From a virus: 40,337 nt of DNA. The first letter of the stretch is position 1. Every line of letters starts with the position of its first letter. Positions 25,227 through 32,487 of this stretch are shown in pieces. The stretch is from IMG/VR virus record IMGVR_UViG_3300010373_000083, positions 1-40,337 of that record. The stretch is one strand, 5' to 3'. Below the pieces are notes generated by a model. That model saw nothing but the letters and a program-made list of their open reading frames with translations, did not search any database and was not told the DNA's origin. Position numbers and translations under genes: made by a program.

Positions 25227-25466
25227 GTGGATATCGAACTGCAGGACTGGATTCGCTGGGGTCTGGGCCTTGTGCTAGTGGGCTACGTGCGCTACACGCA
25301 CATGCAGGTTGACAAGCTGCGCGATCGGCTTGACAAGGTGGAGCACGCCGCGGCTGCGGCTTCGGTCAACAACGAAACGCTCAAGCGCTTGGAGGGCGAG
25401 CTGTCGTCGCTCACCAAGGTGGTATACAAGATCGCGGGCCATCTGGGCATTCAAACGGGGGAGTGA
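25227..25466 (+). CDS. membrane-anchored coiled-coil protein, holin-like accessory
   Basis: 79 residues from a GTG start. Residues about 10-23 (WGLGLVLVGYVRYT) could be a short membrane segment, followed by a charged coiled coil (MQVDKLRDRLDKVEHAAAAA to KRLEGELSSL) and a second mildly hydrophobic region. This layout is like XhlA-type lysis accessory proteins. First gene of the lysis cassette; exact role inferred. Confidence 0.6.
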   Translation: MDIELQDWIRWGLGLVLVGYVRYTHMQVDKLRDRLDKVEHAAAAASVNNETLKRLEGELSSLTKVVYKIAGHLGIQTGE

Positions 25467-25469
25467 CCC

Positions 25470-25802
25470 ATGGAAGTCAGCGAGGATCTGGCGGCAGCGC
25501 TGCGTCAAACCGTCAACGCGTTGCGAGAAACCCGGGAGGAACTGCACCGGGCGAACGCCCAGCCGGTGCGCAGCCAGGTGGGTACGTCGCACGTCAACGT
25601 GGACGGTGGCGGATTCTTCGCCGTGCTGATTCTGTTCGTGTCCGCCATCACGTTGGGCGTGGCGCTGGCCACCTGCTGGAACGTATCCAGCCGCATGGCT
25701 ACACTGGAGCAGCGGCAGGACGGTCAGCACGACCAGCTTGACGCCATCTACATGATCGCCCCTCAACTCAAGCCGAAGGACAACAGCCATGCCCCGCCAT
25801 GA
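25470..25802 (+). CDS. lysis-cassette membrane protein, 110 aa
   Basis: GGGGGAG precedes the ATG. The protein has a charged helical N-terminus (ALRQTVNALRETREELHRAN), one clear membrane helix at about residues 47-70 (GGFFAVLILFVSAITLGVAL) and a charged C-terminal helix. A single-pass protein of this form could be a holin partner or inner-membrane spanin-like factor. There is no lipobox. The next gene overlaps its end. Confidence 0.65.
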   Translation: MEVSEDLAAALRQTVNALRETREELHRANAQPVRSQVGTSHVNVDGGGFFAVLILFVSAITLGVALATCWNVSSRMATLEQRQDGQHDQLDAIYMIAPQLKPKDNSHAPP

Positions 25803-25920
25803 CCAACCGTCGCACGAAGGCCACGCGTTCGACAGCCGGGAGGCGGCCATCGCCTACCTGCAGTCGCTGCCGGTGGCGCCCGACAGCATCATCATCCTGA
25901 CCCCGCCACCGAAGAAGTGA
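25789..25920 (+). CDS. small hypothetical protein, 43 aa, overlapping
   Basis: ATG at 25789 in a different frame from the preceding gene, overlapping it by 14 bases, with AAGGA upstream. Product begins MPRHDQPSHEGHAFDSREAA and ends SIIILTPPPKK, followed by TGA. The tight packing in the lysis cassette and the ribosome site support it, but it is short and has no known family. Confidence 0.5.
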   Translation: MPRHDQPSHEGHAFDSREAAIAYLQSLPVAPDSIIILTPPPKK

Positions 25921-25948
25921 CGGCATGAACCGGTGGAAGGAGGCGTGT

Positions 25949-26197
25949 ATGCGTCACCTTGTGGACGACTGGAAGCGGGCGCACCACTGGCTAAGCCTGC
26001 GCCTGCTTGTCCCGGCCGGCACGCTGGACGGCGCGGCGATGTACCTGCGCGCGTCGCATCCCCTGTGTGGGCAGTCGCTGCCCTACGACCTGCACATGGC
26101 GGCCTGGGCGCTGTTGTGGGGCGCCCTCGTCGGGCGACTGGTGCGGCAGAAAGGCCCAAAGCCGATCCAGCCCACCGTGCCGAAGAATCGACCGTGA
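25949..26197 (+). CDS. lysis-cassette protein, 82 aa, possible holin/DUF7940-like
   Basis: ATG at 25949 was chosen because a perfect AAGGAGG lies five bases upstream; an ATG 24 bases earlier lacks one. MRHLVDDWKRAHHWLSLRLL begins it, then the hydrophobic segment PYDLHMAAWALLWGALVGRL and a basic tail. The N-terminal pattern of a small protein with HLVDDWK is common directly before endolysin genes. One or two membrane segments are possible. Its stop overlaps the endolysin start by one base. Confidence 0.65.
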   Translation: MRHLVDDWKRAHHWLSLRLLVPAGTLDGAAMYLRASHPLCGQSLPYDLHMAAWALLWGALVGRLVRQKGPKPIQPTVPKNRP

Positions 26198-26745
26198 TGG
26201 ACGCCGCAACGCTCGCCGCCTGCCTTGGTTGCCCGACCACGGTGGCCGTCGACTGGTTGCCGCATCTGGACTACGGCATGTCGCAGTACGACATCGACAC
26301 GCCGGCGCGGCAGGCGGCTTTCCTCGCGCAGGTAGGGCACGAAAGCGGCGGCCTGAAGTGGCTGACGGAGTTGTGGGGACCGACGCCCGCGCAGCGCCAG
26401 TACGAGCCGCCGGCGGACAAGGCGCGCGAGCTGGGCAACACGGAGCCGGGCGACGGTTTCCGCTTCCGCGGTCGCGGCCTGATCCAGGTCACCGGCCGGG
26501 CCAACTACGACGCCGTGGGCGCCGCGCTGTGTCTGGACTGCATCCGCCAGCCGGAGCTGCTGGCCGAGCCGGAATTCGCGCCCCTCGTCGCCGCCTGGTG
26601 GTGGGCGCAGCACGGGCTTAACGCGCTGGCCGATGCTGGCGACTTCGAGGCGATCACCCGCCGCATCAATGGCGGCCTGAACGGCTACGATGACCGACTG
26701 CAGCGCTGGGCTGCGGCCAAGCATGCACTGGGGGCAATCGTATGA
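26197..26745 (+). CDS. endolysin, glycoside hydrolase family 19 type
   Basis: 182 residues with no signal peptide, so it needs a holin to reach the cell wall. The GH19 pattern is clear: AAFLAQVGHESGGLKWLTEL carries the catalytic Glu49, and later DGFRFRGRGLIQVTGRANYD and NGGLNGYDDRLQRWAA. It would cleave glycan strands of host peptidoglycan at the end of infection. The start overlaps the preceding stop, and the end overlaps the holin start by four bases. Confidence 0.92.
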   Translation: MDAATLAACLGCPTTVAVDWLPHLDYGMSQYDIDTPARQAAFLAQVGHESGGLKWLTELWGPTPAQRQYEPPADKARELGNTEPGDGFRFRGRGLIQVTGRANYDAVGAALCLDCIRQPELLAEPEFAPLVAAWWWAQHGLNALADAGDFEAITRRINGGLNGYDDRLQRWAAAKHALGAIV

Positions 26746-27263
26746 ACTGGAAGGATATCGCAAGCGACGTAGGCAAGGCGGCGCCACTGCTGGGCGGCCT
26801 GCTGGGCGGCCCTGCGGGCGCAGCCATTGGCTCCATCGTGTCGTCCGCGCTGGGCACCAGCAACGACCCCGGCTCCGTGCTGGCATCCCTGGCCAATCCC
26901 GACGCCGCGGTGAAGCTCAAGCAGATTGAAAGCGATCAGGCCCTTGGCCTGCAGAAGCTGGCGGTGACCGCCGAGCAGAACCGGCTGACCGCCGAGACGG
27001 CGGCGGCGCAGGCGGTGAATACCACCATGCAGGCCGAGGCCAAGTCGGATCACTGGCCCACCTACAGCTGGCGCCCGTTCGTCGGCTTCGTGTTTGGCAC
27101 GACGTGGCTGGGCGTGTACCTGCTGCTGCCGCTGCTCAAGATGCCCATTCCCACCATCCCGCCGGAGGCATGGTTGGCGATCGGCGGCGTGCTGGGCGTG
27201 GCCTCGTTCTACCGGGGCAAGATGCAGGCAGACCCGCGCGTTCCCTCCGATAACCGGGGTTAA
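26742..27263 (+). CDS. holin with three membrane segments (3-TM type)
   Basis: 173 residues. The N-terminus is Gly/Ala-rich and hydrophobic (APLLGGLLGGPAGAAIGSIV). A middle coiled region (KLKQIESDQALGLQKLAVTA) is followed by WRPFVGFVFGTTWLGVYLLL and then WLAIGGVLGVASFYRGKMQA. The last half matches the holin 3-TM family associated with gene transfer agents and phages. It would form inner-membrane holes for the endolysin. The TAA stop shares bases with the stop of the convergent helicase gene. Confidence 0.85.
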   Translation: MNWKDIASDVGKAAPLLGGLLGGPAGAAIGSIVSSALGTSNDPGSVLASLANPDAAVKLKQIESDQALGLQKLAVTAEQNRLTAETAAAQAVNTTMQAEAKSDHWPTYSWRPFVGFVFGTTWLGVYLLLPLLKMPIPTIPPEAWLAIGGVLGVASFYRGKMQADPRVPSDNRG

Positions 27264-28666
27264 GCGCGCCGCTTCATGTAGTCCAGCAGGGCATCCTGCA
27301 CGCTGCGCTTTCCGTCGCGCCGCGCCATCACCACCTCGTCTATCGTCTTGCGCGCCACGATGTAGTGGACGAACACGGGCCGGTCGAGGCCGGCCTGCAG
27401 CTGGCGCACCGGCCCGATGCGTTCCAGGATCTGCAGCTGGGCCTCCAACGCCCACCAGTGCGCGAAGAACACGAGGATGTTGCCGCCGTCCTGCAGGTTG
27501 AGGCCGTGGCCGGCGCTGTCGGGGTGGGCGAACAGGACCGGGATGCGTCCGGCATTCCAGTCGGTGATCGTCTGTGGACGCTTGTCCAGCACGCGGCCCT
27601 GCGGGAACGCACGACGCAGGCGCTCCAGGTCGCTCTTGAAGTGGTAGGCCACCAGCACCGGCATGCCCGCGGCTTCGTTGACGATCGACTCCAGCGCTTG
27701 CAGCTTGACGTCGTGGACCTCGATCGTCTCCCGGTCCGTCGACCCTTCCGGCGTGATGTACACGGCACCGTTGGCCAGCTGCAGCAGCTTCTGCGACTTG
27801 GCCGCGGCGTTGACCGCTTCGACGTCGTGCCCGGCGATCTCGGCGAAGAACTCCTTTTCCATGTCGTCGTAGGCCTTGCGCGCAGCGCGCGGCAACTCGA
27901 CTTCGATCACGTTGACGATGGGCTCGCGCAAGTCGAACCAGTCCTTCGGGTCGATCGACAGCGTGCAGTCGGCGAGCCGCGCGTGGATCTCGTCGTGGGC
28001 GTTCTCGTTCGGTACCCACTTGACGTACTGCGCATCGCCTTGCGGGATCGGCCGGAACCAACGCGACTGGAAGGCGCTGTACGTGCGCCCGAGCCGCTGG
28101 CCGGCGTCGATGAACCACTGCTGTCCCCACAGGTCCATGAGCCCGTTGGGCGCCGGCGTGCCGCTCAGGTTGATCCAGCTCTTCACCTGCGTGTGCGCGA
28201 CCTTGCCGAGCGCCTTGGCGCGCACGCCGCCCTGCCGGGTGCGGAACGACTTGAGTCGCGTGGACTCGTCGGCGACCACACGGCGGAACGGCCATGGCTT
28301 GCCGGCGTCCTCGAACCACTGGCGCAGCCACGGCAGGTTTTCGTAGTTCGTGCAGTAGACCTGCGCGTCGCGGCGCAGCGCGGCGGCGCGTTCGGTGGCG
28401 CTGCCGGTCACGCTGACGACGTGCAGGTCGCCAAGGTGTGCCCACTTGCGCGCCTCGTCAGGCCACGTAGACGCGGCGACGCGCAGGGGGGCCAGTACCA
28501 GTGTAGGGGCCGAGATGCCGACGACGTTGTAGAGCGCATCCAGCAGCGTCAGGACGGTGATCGTTTTGCCAAGCCCCATGCCTGCGTAGAGGTTGGCGCG
28601 CGGCGTCGACAGGAGGAAATCCTGCGCCAGCGACTGGTAAGGGCGAGGAGTGAAAAGATGGCTCAC
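27260..28666 (-). CDS. SNF2-family DEAD/H-box helicase
   Basis: 468 residues from a GTG start that overlaps the nuclease stop (GTGA). Walker A GMGLGKT is at residues 29-35, motif II reads ADES (132-135) and motif III SGTPAPNG begins at 168. Near the end GHGLNLQDGGNILVFFAHWW and ERIGPVRQ are the SNF2-type motifs V and VI. The usual length for this phage helicase is about 450-480. It closes the replication operon after polymerase and VRR-NUC, and probably works in DNA repair or recombination-dependent replication. Confidence 0.9.
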   Translation of the reverse strand: MSHLFTPRPYQSLAQDFLLSTPRANLYAGMGLGKTITVLTLLDALYNVVGISAPTLVLAPLRVAASTWPDEARKWAHLGDLHVVSVTGSATERAAALRRDAQVYCTNYENLPWLRQWFEDAGKPWPFRRVVADESTRLKSFRTRQGGVRAKALGKVAHTQVKSWINLSGTPAPNGLMDLWGQQWFIDAGQRLGRTYSAFQSRWFRPIPQGDAQYVKWVPNENAHDEIHARLADCTLSIDPKDWFDLREPIVNVIEVELPRAARKAYDDMEKEFFAEIAGHDVEAVNAAAKSQKLLQLANGAVYITPEGSTDRETIEVHDVKLQALESIVNEAAGMPVLVAYHFKSDLERLRRAFPQGRVLDKRPQTITDWNAGRIPVLFAHPDSAGHGLNLQDGGNILVFFAHWWALEAQLQILERIGPVRQLQAGLDRPVFVHYIVARKTIDEVVMARRDGKRSVQDALLDYMKRRA

Positions 28667-28953
28667 GCGAACAGCTCGTCCACCTGCGCGATGGTGCCCA
28701 CCACCTTCACGATCTGGCCGAGCTGGCGCATGCGGATGTGCTCGCGCTGCTGCGCGCGCTCGTGGGCGTTGGCGGGGAACGTCCGGATGGTCTCCGGGTT
28801 CTTGACCTCGATCCAGACGCCGGGTTTGTGAGGTAGCATCAGGAAGCGATCGGGCGCGTTGCGCCGTGCGATCCACTGGACTTTGCGCACTTCGCCGCGC
28901 GCCTCGCGGGCACGCTTGACCAGGTAGCGTTCAATGTCGCGTTCGAGGGTCAC
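28663..28953 (-). CDS. VRR-NUC domain nuclease
   Basis: 96 residues from a GTG start. The VRR-NUC active site is visible: Asp35 (APDRFLML), then Glu49 and Lys51 in VWIEVKNPE. Stand-alone VRR-NUC proteins of about 90-110 residues are common next to phage SNF2 helicases and are thought to cut branched DNA. It overlaps both neighbours by four bases (GTGA), so the three genes are translationally coupled. Confidence 0.88.
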   Translation of the reverse strand: MTLERDIERYLVKRAREARGEVRKVQWIARRNAPDRFLMLPHKPGVWIEVKNPETIRTFPANAHERAQQREHIRMRQLGQIVKVVGTIAQVDELFA

Positions 28954-29129
28954 GAGGGATTAACCTCGATTTCGACAGTGTGCCTACCTCGCGTGTATCG
29001 GATGGCGCCGTTGCATATTTCCACGCTTACGCTGGCGAGGCGCTCACGGCGCTCAATGTCCACATCCAAAAACTCCATGGCGGCGTTAAAGTCGTCCCAG
29101 AAAAGTTCGGCATTCATCGCATCGTTCAT
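28950..29129 (-). CDS. hypothetical protein, 59 aa
   Basis: ATG at 29129 gives MNDAMNAELFWDDFNAAMEF through TVEIEVNPS, then TGA overlapping the next GTG start. The helical acidic first half and short beta end look like a real small protein, and it fills the only gap between polymerase and VRR-NUC. No family recognised. Confidence 0.6.
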   Translation of the reverse strand: MNDAMNAELFWDDFNAAMEFLDVDIERRERLASVSVEICNGAIRYTRGRHTVEIEVNPS

Positions 29130-29132
29130 GGC

Positions 29133-31205
29133 TCAGTCCTTCCGGTAGTGGTGGCATTCGAAGCCCGCGGCTGCGAGCGGCAAGCCCTGCGCCCAGGGCG
29201 GATTCATCGCCAGCATACGCGCCAATGTCTCGTGTGAGTAATCGTCGGCATCGGGCGTTTCGGTGAGCAGTTCGTCGTGCACCGACAGCACGATCTCGTA
29301 GCCGGCGTTTTCGACAGCGGGCATATTGTGCGCCATCACGTCGCGGGCAAAACCCTGCGTCCAGTTCTCGACGAACTTGCCGCCGTAGGCGGGGATGCGC
29401 CCCCACTGGCGCGTGTACTGGTTGATGCCCATGTAGCTGATCGATCCGTCCTCGGCCATCTGCGGCTGCACGTAGCAGAGGTAGCGGCCACTGGGCAGGC
29501 GGCAGCGCAGCCATGCGCCGTCGCAGCGCACCTTGATGTGCTGGCCGGCGCCGAACGTCTGACCCTTGTTCGCCACGGCCTTGCGCACGGCATCAGCGGC
29601 GGCGCTCCACAGCGCCTTGGTCGCCGGGTGTGCATCGCGCCACATCAGCACCAGCGCTTCGCAGGCCAGCCAGACATGCTTGCGCAGGCCCAGCGTGCTG
29701 CGCTTGTTCTTCTTGAACCAGTCCCACATGACGGATGCCTGCTCCAGCCATTCGCGCGGCGCGTTGGCGTGCACCGAATCGGCTAGTTGATCCAGGTCCA
29801 TGCCGTAGACTGCGGCGAACGTCAGGAACGCGCCTACGCCGCCTTCATAACCCAGGCCCAGTTCCATCACCTTGCCGATCTGGCGCATGTACTTGTCGAC
29901 CCTCTCGACCGGGATGCCGAAGGCGCGCGCATAGGCCAGCTTGTACAGGTCGGCGCCGTCGCCTTCGTCGTAGGCTTTGAACGCGCACAGCTTCCAGTGC
30001 TCGCCGGCGAGGAACGCCAGGCCGCGGCCTTCAATATTCGACAAGTCGGCCACGCGCAGCTTCCTGCCGGGCGGCGCCACGATGCAGCCGCGCAGGGCGT
30101 TGGATGTCAGGCGCATCACCTCGTCGGTGACCAGCTCGACGCAGCCGGCTTTCAGCGCATCGATGCCGGCATCGATATCGCCACTCTCCATGTCCGGCCT
30201 CGGCAGGTTCTGCGGCTGGAATACGCGCCCTGCCCACCGACCCGTGCGCTGGGCGCCGCAGAACTGGAGCGTGTTGCGCAGGCGCCCGTCACTGGACGTA
30301 GCGTTCAGCAGCACCTTGTACTTGGCCGTGCTGGTCTTGGTCGCTTCCAGACGGATGCTGATAAGCAGCTTCACCGCCTCGGGCAGCTCGGGGTCTTCCA
30401 GCCGGCGCCGGAGCGTGTCGGCGCGCATGTCCGGCAGCGTCACGCCGTGCTCGGCCAGGATGTACGCCAGCAGTTCGTCGCGCTTGCTGGGCGTCGTGAG
30501 CACGTCGTTCGTCGCGGCGCCCAGCTTCTTCTTGAGCCGCGCCTGTTCATCGGCCACCGCCGCGAGAGCGGCGTTCGCCAGGTCCAGGTCAACGGCGAAA
30601 CCGCGATCGTTGATACGCTGGTCCAGATGCCACAACGCCAGCTCATCGCCGCGGTAGTTCCAGTTCGGCAACCGGCGGTCGATCTCACGCATGGCGACGA
30701 TATCCTGCCGGCTGTACTCCAGGAACTCGGTCCACTCCTTCGGGTGCGTCTCGCGCGTGGCGCGGCGCAGCTTCATGTTCTTCGGCCGCGGCTTGCAGAA
30801 GAGCTGGATCAGTTCGCGGCCACGCTTGTCCTTGGCCTTGTCGTCCTCGACGCCGAGCGCGGCGCCCGCCTTGTCCAGCCCACCAGGCAGGCCGTGGGCC
30901 ATGGCTTTGACCATGGTGTCGCGCCAGCGCTCCACTGGCACGTCGATGCCCCAGCAATGGCGGACCAGCGTGCGGTCGAAAAAGCTGTTGTGCGCGACGA
31001 CTTCGACGGCTGGGTCTTGCAACGCCGGCAGCAGTCCCAGCGGCACGTGTCGGCCGGTGCAGTCGATAACCGTGGGCTCGTCATCGCCAAGCGCCCACTG
31101 CGCCACCGTAATCTCGGTACTGGGGTGCGCGGCATAGCGCGCCGTGCCGTGCGCGCGCAGGTCGCACTCGGAGTATGTCTCCGTATCGAGATAGAGCACA
31201 GTCAC
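29133..31205 (-). CDS. family A DNA polymerase with 3'-5' exonuclease domain
   Basis: 690 residues from a GTG that overlaps the previous stop. The exonuclease domain shows Asp7 and Glu9 (LYLDTETYS) and VAHNSFFDRT with Asp77. The polymerase domain shows motif A RVADLSNIEGRG (Asp387), motif B RQIGKVMELGLGYEGG (441-456) and motif C SVHDE (641-645). All the catalytic acids are present. It would copy the phage genome; a clamp-like protein is encoded at 1303-1896, and a primase-helicase at 37594. Confidence 0.95.
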   Translation of the reverse strand: MTVLYLDTETYSECDLRAHGTARYAAHPSTEITVAQWALGDDEPTVIDCTGRHVPLGLLPALQDPAVEVVAHNSFFDRTLVRHCWGIDVPVERWRDTMVKAMAHGLPGGLDKAGAALGVEDDKAKDKRGRELIQLFCKPRPKNMKLRRATRETHPKEWTEFLEYSRQDIVAMREIDRRLPNWNYRGDELALWHLDQRINDRGFAVDLDLANAALAAVADEQARLKKKLGAATNDVLTTPSKRDELLAYILAEHGVTLPDMRADTLRRRLEDPELPEAVKLLISIRLEATKTSTAKYKVLLNATSSDGRLRNTLQFCGAQRTGRWAGRVFQPQNLPRPDMESGDIDAGIDALKAGCVELVTDEVMRLTSNALRGCIVAPPGRKLRVADLSNIEGRGLAFLAGEHWKLCAFKAYDEGDGADLYKLAYARAFGIPVERVDKYMRQIGKVMELGLGYEGGVGAFLTFAAVYGMDLDQLADSVHANAPREWLEQASVMWDWFKKNKRSTLGLRKHVWLACEALVLMWRDAHPATKALWSAAADAVRKAVANKGQTFGAGQHIKVRCDGAWLRCRLPSGRYLCYVQPQMAEDGSISYMGINQYTRQWGRIPAYGGKFVENWTQGFARDVMAHNMPAVENAGYEIVLSVHDELLTETPDADDYSHETLARMLAMNPPWAQGLPLAAAGFECHHYRKD

Positions 31206-31393
31206 CGGCCCACGTCCTCGAACTCGTCGGCCTTCGCTGCGTTCTGGCAGCGGTGCAGCTTCATGCCTTCGTACAGCTTCCAGCCGGCGGACCCGCAGTC
31301 CACCCACTCCAGATCCTCCGCGCCGCAACGCGTGCACGTCGCGCTGCGCGGTTCGCCGTCATCTTCACGGTAGGCATCGAATCGCATGGGCAT
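31202..31393 (-). CDS. small zinc-ribbon protein, 63 aa
   Basis: The product starts MPMRFDAYREDDGEPRSA; a second in-frame ATG lies two codons later. The pattern ATCTRCGAEDLEWVDC, followed by KLHRCQN, places Cys-x2-Cys and two later Cys/His, a likely zinc site. Comparable short proteins are common upstream of phage polymerases. The role is unknown. Its stop overlaps the polymerase start. Confidence 0.65.
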   Translation of the reverse strand: MPMRFDAYREDDGEPRSATCTRCGAEDLEWVDCGSAGWKLYEGMKLHRCQNAAKADEFEDVGR

Positions 31394-31396
31394 CTC

Positions 31397-31414
31397 GCCC
31401 GGCTTGCGCCGGGC
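31397..31414 (-). other. hairpin just upstream of the zinc-ribbon gene
   Basis: GCCCGGC and its perfect inverse GCCGGGC flank a four-base loop (TTGC). On the minus strand it lies just before the start at 31393 and overlaps the likely ribosome site, so it may dampen translation. No T-run, so not an intrinsic terminator. Confidence 0.45.
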
Positions 31415-31421
31415 GGCTCCG

Positions 31422-31607
31422 TCAGTGGGGAGTGAGGATGCGCGGCGCGGCGTCGCGCGCAGCCGCGGTGACGGCATTCAAGGCCACGATCAGGGCGGCT
31501 TGCGCCTTGGTGGGCTCCTGCGTTTCCGCCAGCGGCGGCTCGCTGAACGCCTGCGCGTTGACGCCACCATCGGCGGTGTCCTGGATCACGAGCGTGACGA
31601 GGGCCAT
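31422..31607 (-). CDS. hypothetical protein, 61 aa
   Basis: ATG at 31607, one base past the upstream gene's stop. The product MALVTLVIQDTADGGVNAQA continues through FSEPPLAETQEPTKAQ to a C-terminal helix ALIVALNAVTAAARDAAP. Small phage proteins with the start VTLVIQDT and a closing hydrophobic helix are common near replication genes. Function unknown to me. Confidence 0.65.
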   Translation of the reverse strand: MALVTLVIQDTADGGVNAQAFSEPPLAETQEPTKAQAALIVALNAVTAAARDAAPRILTPH

Positions 31608-31608
31608 G

Positions 31609-31818
31609 TCACTCGGCCCGCGCGGGTGCGCACGGCGCCGACGCGGAAGGCGCCAACACGGAATAGCCGCGGGACTGCAGCAGGGCAACGGCGTCCGCCT
31701 CGGCCTGCTTGCCTTCGACAAACGTGGCGAAGCTGCGGAGGACGCCGTGGAAGTCCTGGGTGAGATCAGTGCCGAGCGTGCGGATGAAATCCTCGGCGTG
31801 CTGCTTGATGCTGAGCAT
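31609..31818 (-). CDS. hypothetical protein, 69 aa
   Basis: ATG at 31818 preceded by AAGGAGAACCACC. MLSIKQHAEDFIRTLGTDLT through SVLAPSASAPCAPARAE is a short helical protein with an Ala/Pro-rich tail. No known family. The much longer in-frame extension upstream lacks a ribosome site and runs through a strong hairpin, so I discarded it. Confidence 0.68.
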   Translation of the reverse strand: MLSIKQHAEDFIRTLGTDLTQDFHGVLRSFATFVEGKQAEADAVALLQSRGYSVLAPSASAPCAPARAE

Positions 31819-31852
31819 GGTGGTTCTCCTTGTAGTCGGGGATGGGTAGCGC

Positions 31853-31882
31853 GGGGAGGGTAGGCGTGGCGCTACCCTCCCC
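31853..31882 (-). other. strong 11-bp hairpin between operon genes
   Basis: GGGGAGGGTAG (31853-31863) and CTACCCTCCCC (31872-31882) pair perfectly around an eight-base loop. It sits just after the DUF2815 stop in the direction of transcription. There is no T-run, so it is more likely an RNA stabiliser, processing site or partial terminator. Confidence 0.6.
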
Positions 31883-31891
31883 GTAAAGCGA

Positions 31892-32470
31892 TCAGCCGAA
31901 ATCGTCGGCGTCGGTGCCTGCGGACACCTCGTCAAACTCGTCGGCGTCGGCCGGGCGTCCGGCGCTGAACGCATCGCCGTCGTGATCGAACTGCACACCG
32001 CGTAGCTGGGCGTTGACGCGCTTGCCGAACTTGTTGTCCTGCGCCCAGAACTCGATGCTGGCGTTGACGTAGCAGCCGGCGTACACGACGCCATCGCTCT
32101 CCGTCAGCGGCGAGCGATCCTTGGCCAGCACCGTCGGCCGGTTAGCTTTCTGCGCGGCGGCGGCGATGTACAGACAACCGGGGAAGCCGTCGTAGCTGGC
32201 CTTGTTGTCACCGTCGTGCAGCGCCAGCTTGTCGGTCTTGTCCAGCTGCTTGTAGATCTCGGGCGCCTTGTCCTTCCACTTCTCCTTCGCGACCGCCTGC
32301 ATCGCCTTCTTGATCTCGGCGATCTGCGGGTGGTCGGGCGGAATCAGGAAGCTGGCGCCGTAGCGCGGCTCGCCTTCGCCGTTGACGGTGGCCGGGGTGA
32401 ACAGGTTGGGGAAGGCCAGGCGTGCATTCTTGAGCATCACGCGGCCGATGGGTTGGGCAGGAGTGGTCAT
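31892..32470 (-). CDS. DUF2815 family, ssDNA-binding-like protein
   Basis: 192 residues: MTTPAQPIGRVMLKNARLAF, then FPNLFTPATVNGEGEPRYGA and FLIPPDHPQIAEIKKAM are typical of DUF2815, a family thought to be related to T7 gp2.5-type OB-fold single-strand binding proteins. The acidic C-terminus (ADADEFDEVSAGTDADDFG) is the usual contact tail of such proteins. It would coat single-stranded DNA and recruit the polymerase. Neighbours DUF2800 and polymerase support this. Confidence 0.85.
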   Translation of the reverse strand: MTTPAQPIGRVMLKNARLAFPNLFTPATVNGEGEPRYGASFLIPPDHPQIAEIKKAMQAVAKEKWKDKAPEIYKQLDKTDKLALHDGDNKASYDGFPGCLYIAAAAQKANRPTVLAKDRSPLTESDGVVYAGCYVNASIEFWAQDNKFGKRVNAQLRGVQFDHDGDAFSAGRPADADEFDEVSAGTDADDFG

Positions 32471-32487
32471 GGCTTTTTCCTCTTGGG

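Noticed and set aside
2414-27263. T7-type RNA polymerase or T7-type promoters expected from the virion type
   Set aside because: No single-subunit RNA polymerase gene and no repeated phage-promoter sequence were seen in the late operon.
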